From Bradyrhizobium oligotrophicum S58 (lineage in GTDB: Bacteria; Pseudomonadota; Alphaproteobacteria; Rhizobiales; Xanthobacteraceae), in contig NC_020453.1 of the NCBI RefSeq assembly GCF_000344805.1, forward strand, positions 1,178,001-1,242,000: a DNA stretch of 64,000 bases. The letters run 5' to 3'. The position numbers and the translations under genes were made by a program. Position 1 is the stretch's first letter. Each line of letters starts with the position of its first letter. Of the stretch, positions 63,623 to 64,000 are shown one piece after another. A model generated the notes under the pieces. It worked only from the letters and a program-made list of their open reading frames with translations, had not been told where the DNA came from and did not search any database.

Positions 63623-64000
63623 TCACCGCTTGGCCTGGACCGGGGCGAGCAAGGTCCCCAGCACGCCGGCGATGCCGGTCTCGTAGACCGCCGTCGTCTG
63701 CTTCTTCTTCTGGCTCCAGACCGTCTCGGGCCGGCTCTGCAGCGCGACCAGGTTCTCGTCCTCGGGAAGATCGGCATCGATCGCCCATTCGACGTCCTGC
63801 GGGCAGCCCATGCTGCGCTCGAGCGACTTGGCAAGCCTCGCGACGGCGAGCACCTGGGCATTGGTCAGGGAGGGCAGCGTGCGACGCTCCGGCGCGATCA
63901 CGCGCTCGACGGTGCGGCGTGCTGCGCGATCGGCGACGAGCTCGAAATCCTTCTCGGAGATGCGCTGCTTGATCACCTGCAGCAGCACCTTCTCGACGAC
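63623..64000 (-). CDS. PEP/pyruvate-binding ATP-grasp subunit, C-terminal part
   Basis: Partial, cut by the right window edge; at least 125 residues visible. The end of the PPDK/PEP-synthase N-terminal ATP-binding domain is clear in SMGCPQDVEWAIDADLPEDE then LVALQSRPETVWSQKKK (the Q-x-R-P-E-T signature). With the His-swivelling subunit 43 bases downstream it would form a split two-subunit kinase. The frame is open to the edge (VVEKVLLQVIKQRIS); the main ATP-grasp part lies beyond the window. Confidence 0.82.
   Translation of the reverse strand, partial: VVEKVLLQVIKQRISEKDFELVADRAARRTVERVIAPERRTLPSLTNAQVLAVARLAKSLERSMGCPQDVEWAIDADLPEDENLVALQSRPETVWSQKKKQTTAVYETGIAGVLGTLLAPVQAKR

Overview
The window looks like a chromosome segment of a Bradyrhizobium-type alphaproteobacterium (Hyphomicrobiales). 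The reasons are high GC with strong GC3 bias, an NdvA/ChvA cyclic-glucan exporter, the alphaproteobacterial regulator TrcR (DUF1013), a minCDE operon preceded by CtrA-type TTAA-N7-TTAA boxes, many acyl-CoA ligases and periplasmic binding proteins, and dispersed palindromic repeats of the kind common in Bradyrhizobium. I saw no tRNA, rRNA, CRISPR array, IS element or prophage.

0-5.7 kb: the 3' end of a propionyl-CoA-synthetase-like gene, a lipoprotein, an OmpW-like porin, trcR, ispH, and thrB overlapping rnhA. 5.7-9 kb: a small island holding a gene remnant, an 849-residue fusion of a metallo-beta-lactamase-fold hydrolase with a gingipain/caspase-like (C25) protease domain, and a small companion gene. 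9-20 kb: peroxiredoxin, fadD, a D,D-carboxypeptidase, ndvA, an orphan NMT1-type binding protein, a HisE-like protein, a YqaA/DedA-type membrane protein and a nitronate monooxygenase.

20-26 kb: three tandem paralogous branched-chain-amino-acid-type binding proteins, each with an extra N-terminal helical domain with a conserved cysteine pair, preceded by a single-pass membrane protein; no permease or ATPase is nearby. 26-29 kb: minC-minD-minE with CtrA-like sites, then a thioesterase. 29-46 kb: mostly ordinary genes (MCP, acyl-CoA synthetase, second nitronate monooxygenase, SDR, class-C serine hydrolase, glutamine-dependent NAD synthetase, ModA-like protein, MFS, AraC/GyrI regulator, GFA protein) with several small exported proteins.

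46-52 kb is an accessory stretch: two diverged copies of a dispersed repeat, a possible uracil-DNA-glycosylase-like protein, a small membrane protein and a second-type Mfd (transcription-repair coupling factor paralogue).

52-64 kb is a single-strand catabolic cluster running right to left. In transcription order it reads: ATP-grasp subunit (cut by the window edge) and His-swivelling PEP-utiliser subunit of a split phenylphosphate-synthase-like kinase, HD protein, aldehyde dehydrogenase, second HD protein, SDR, 2Fe-2S ferredoxin, then a complete toluene-4-monooxygenase-type diiron system (A-B-C-D-E-F order), a DUF5519 (luciferase-like) protein and another ferredoxin. Several genes overlap by ATGA, so they are probably co-expressed. 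My reading is a hydroxylation step followed by ATP-dependent phosphorylation and oxidation of an unknown hydrocarbon or aromatic. This is the best candidate for an undescribed pathway; the MBL-protease fusion is the second.
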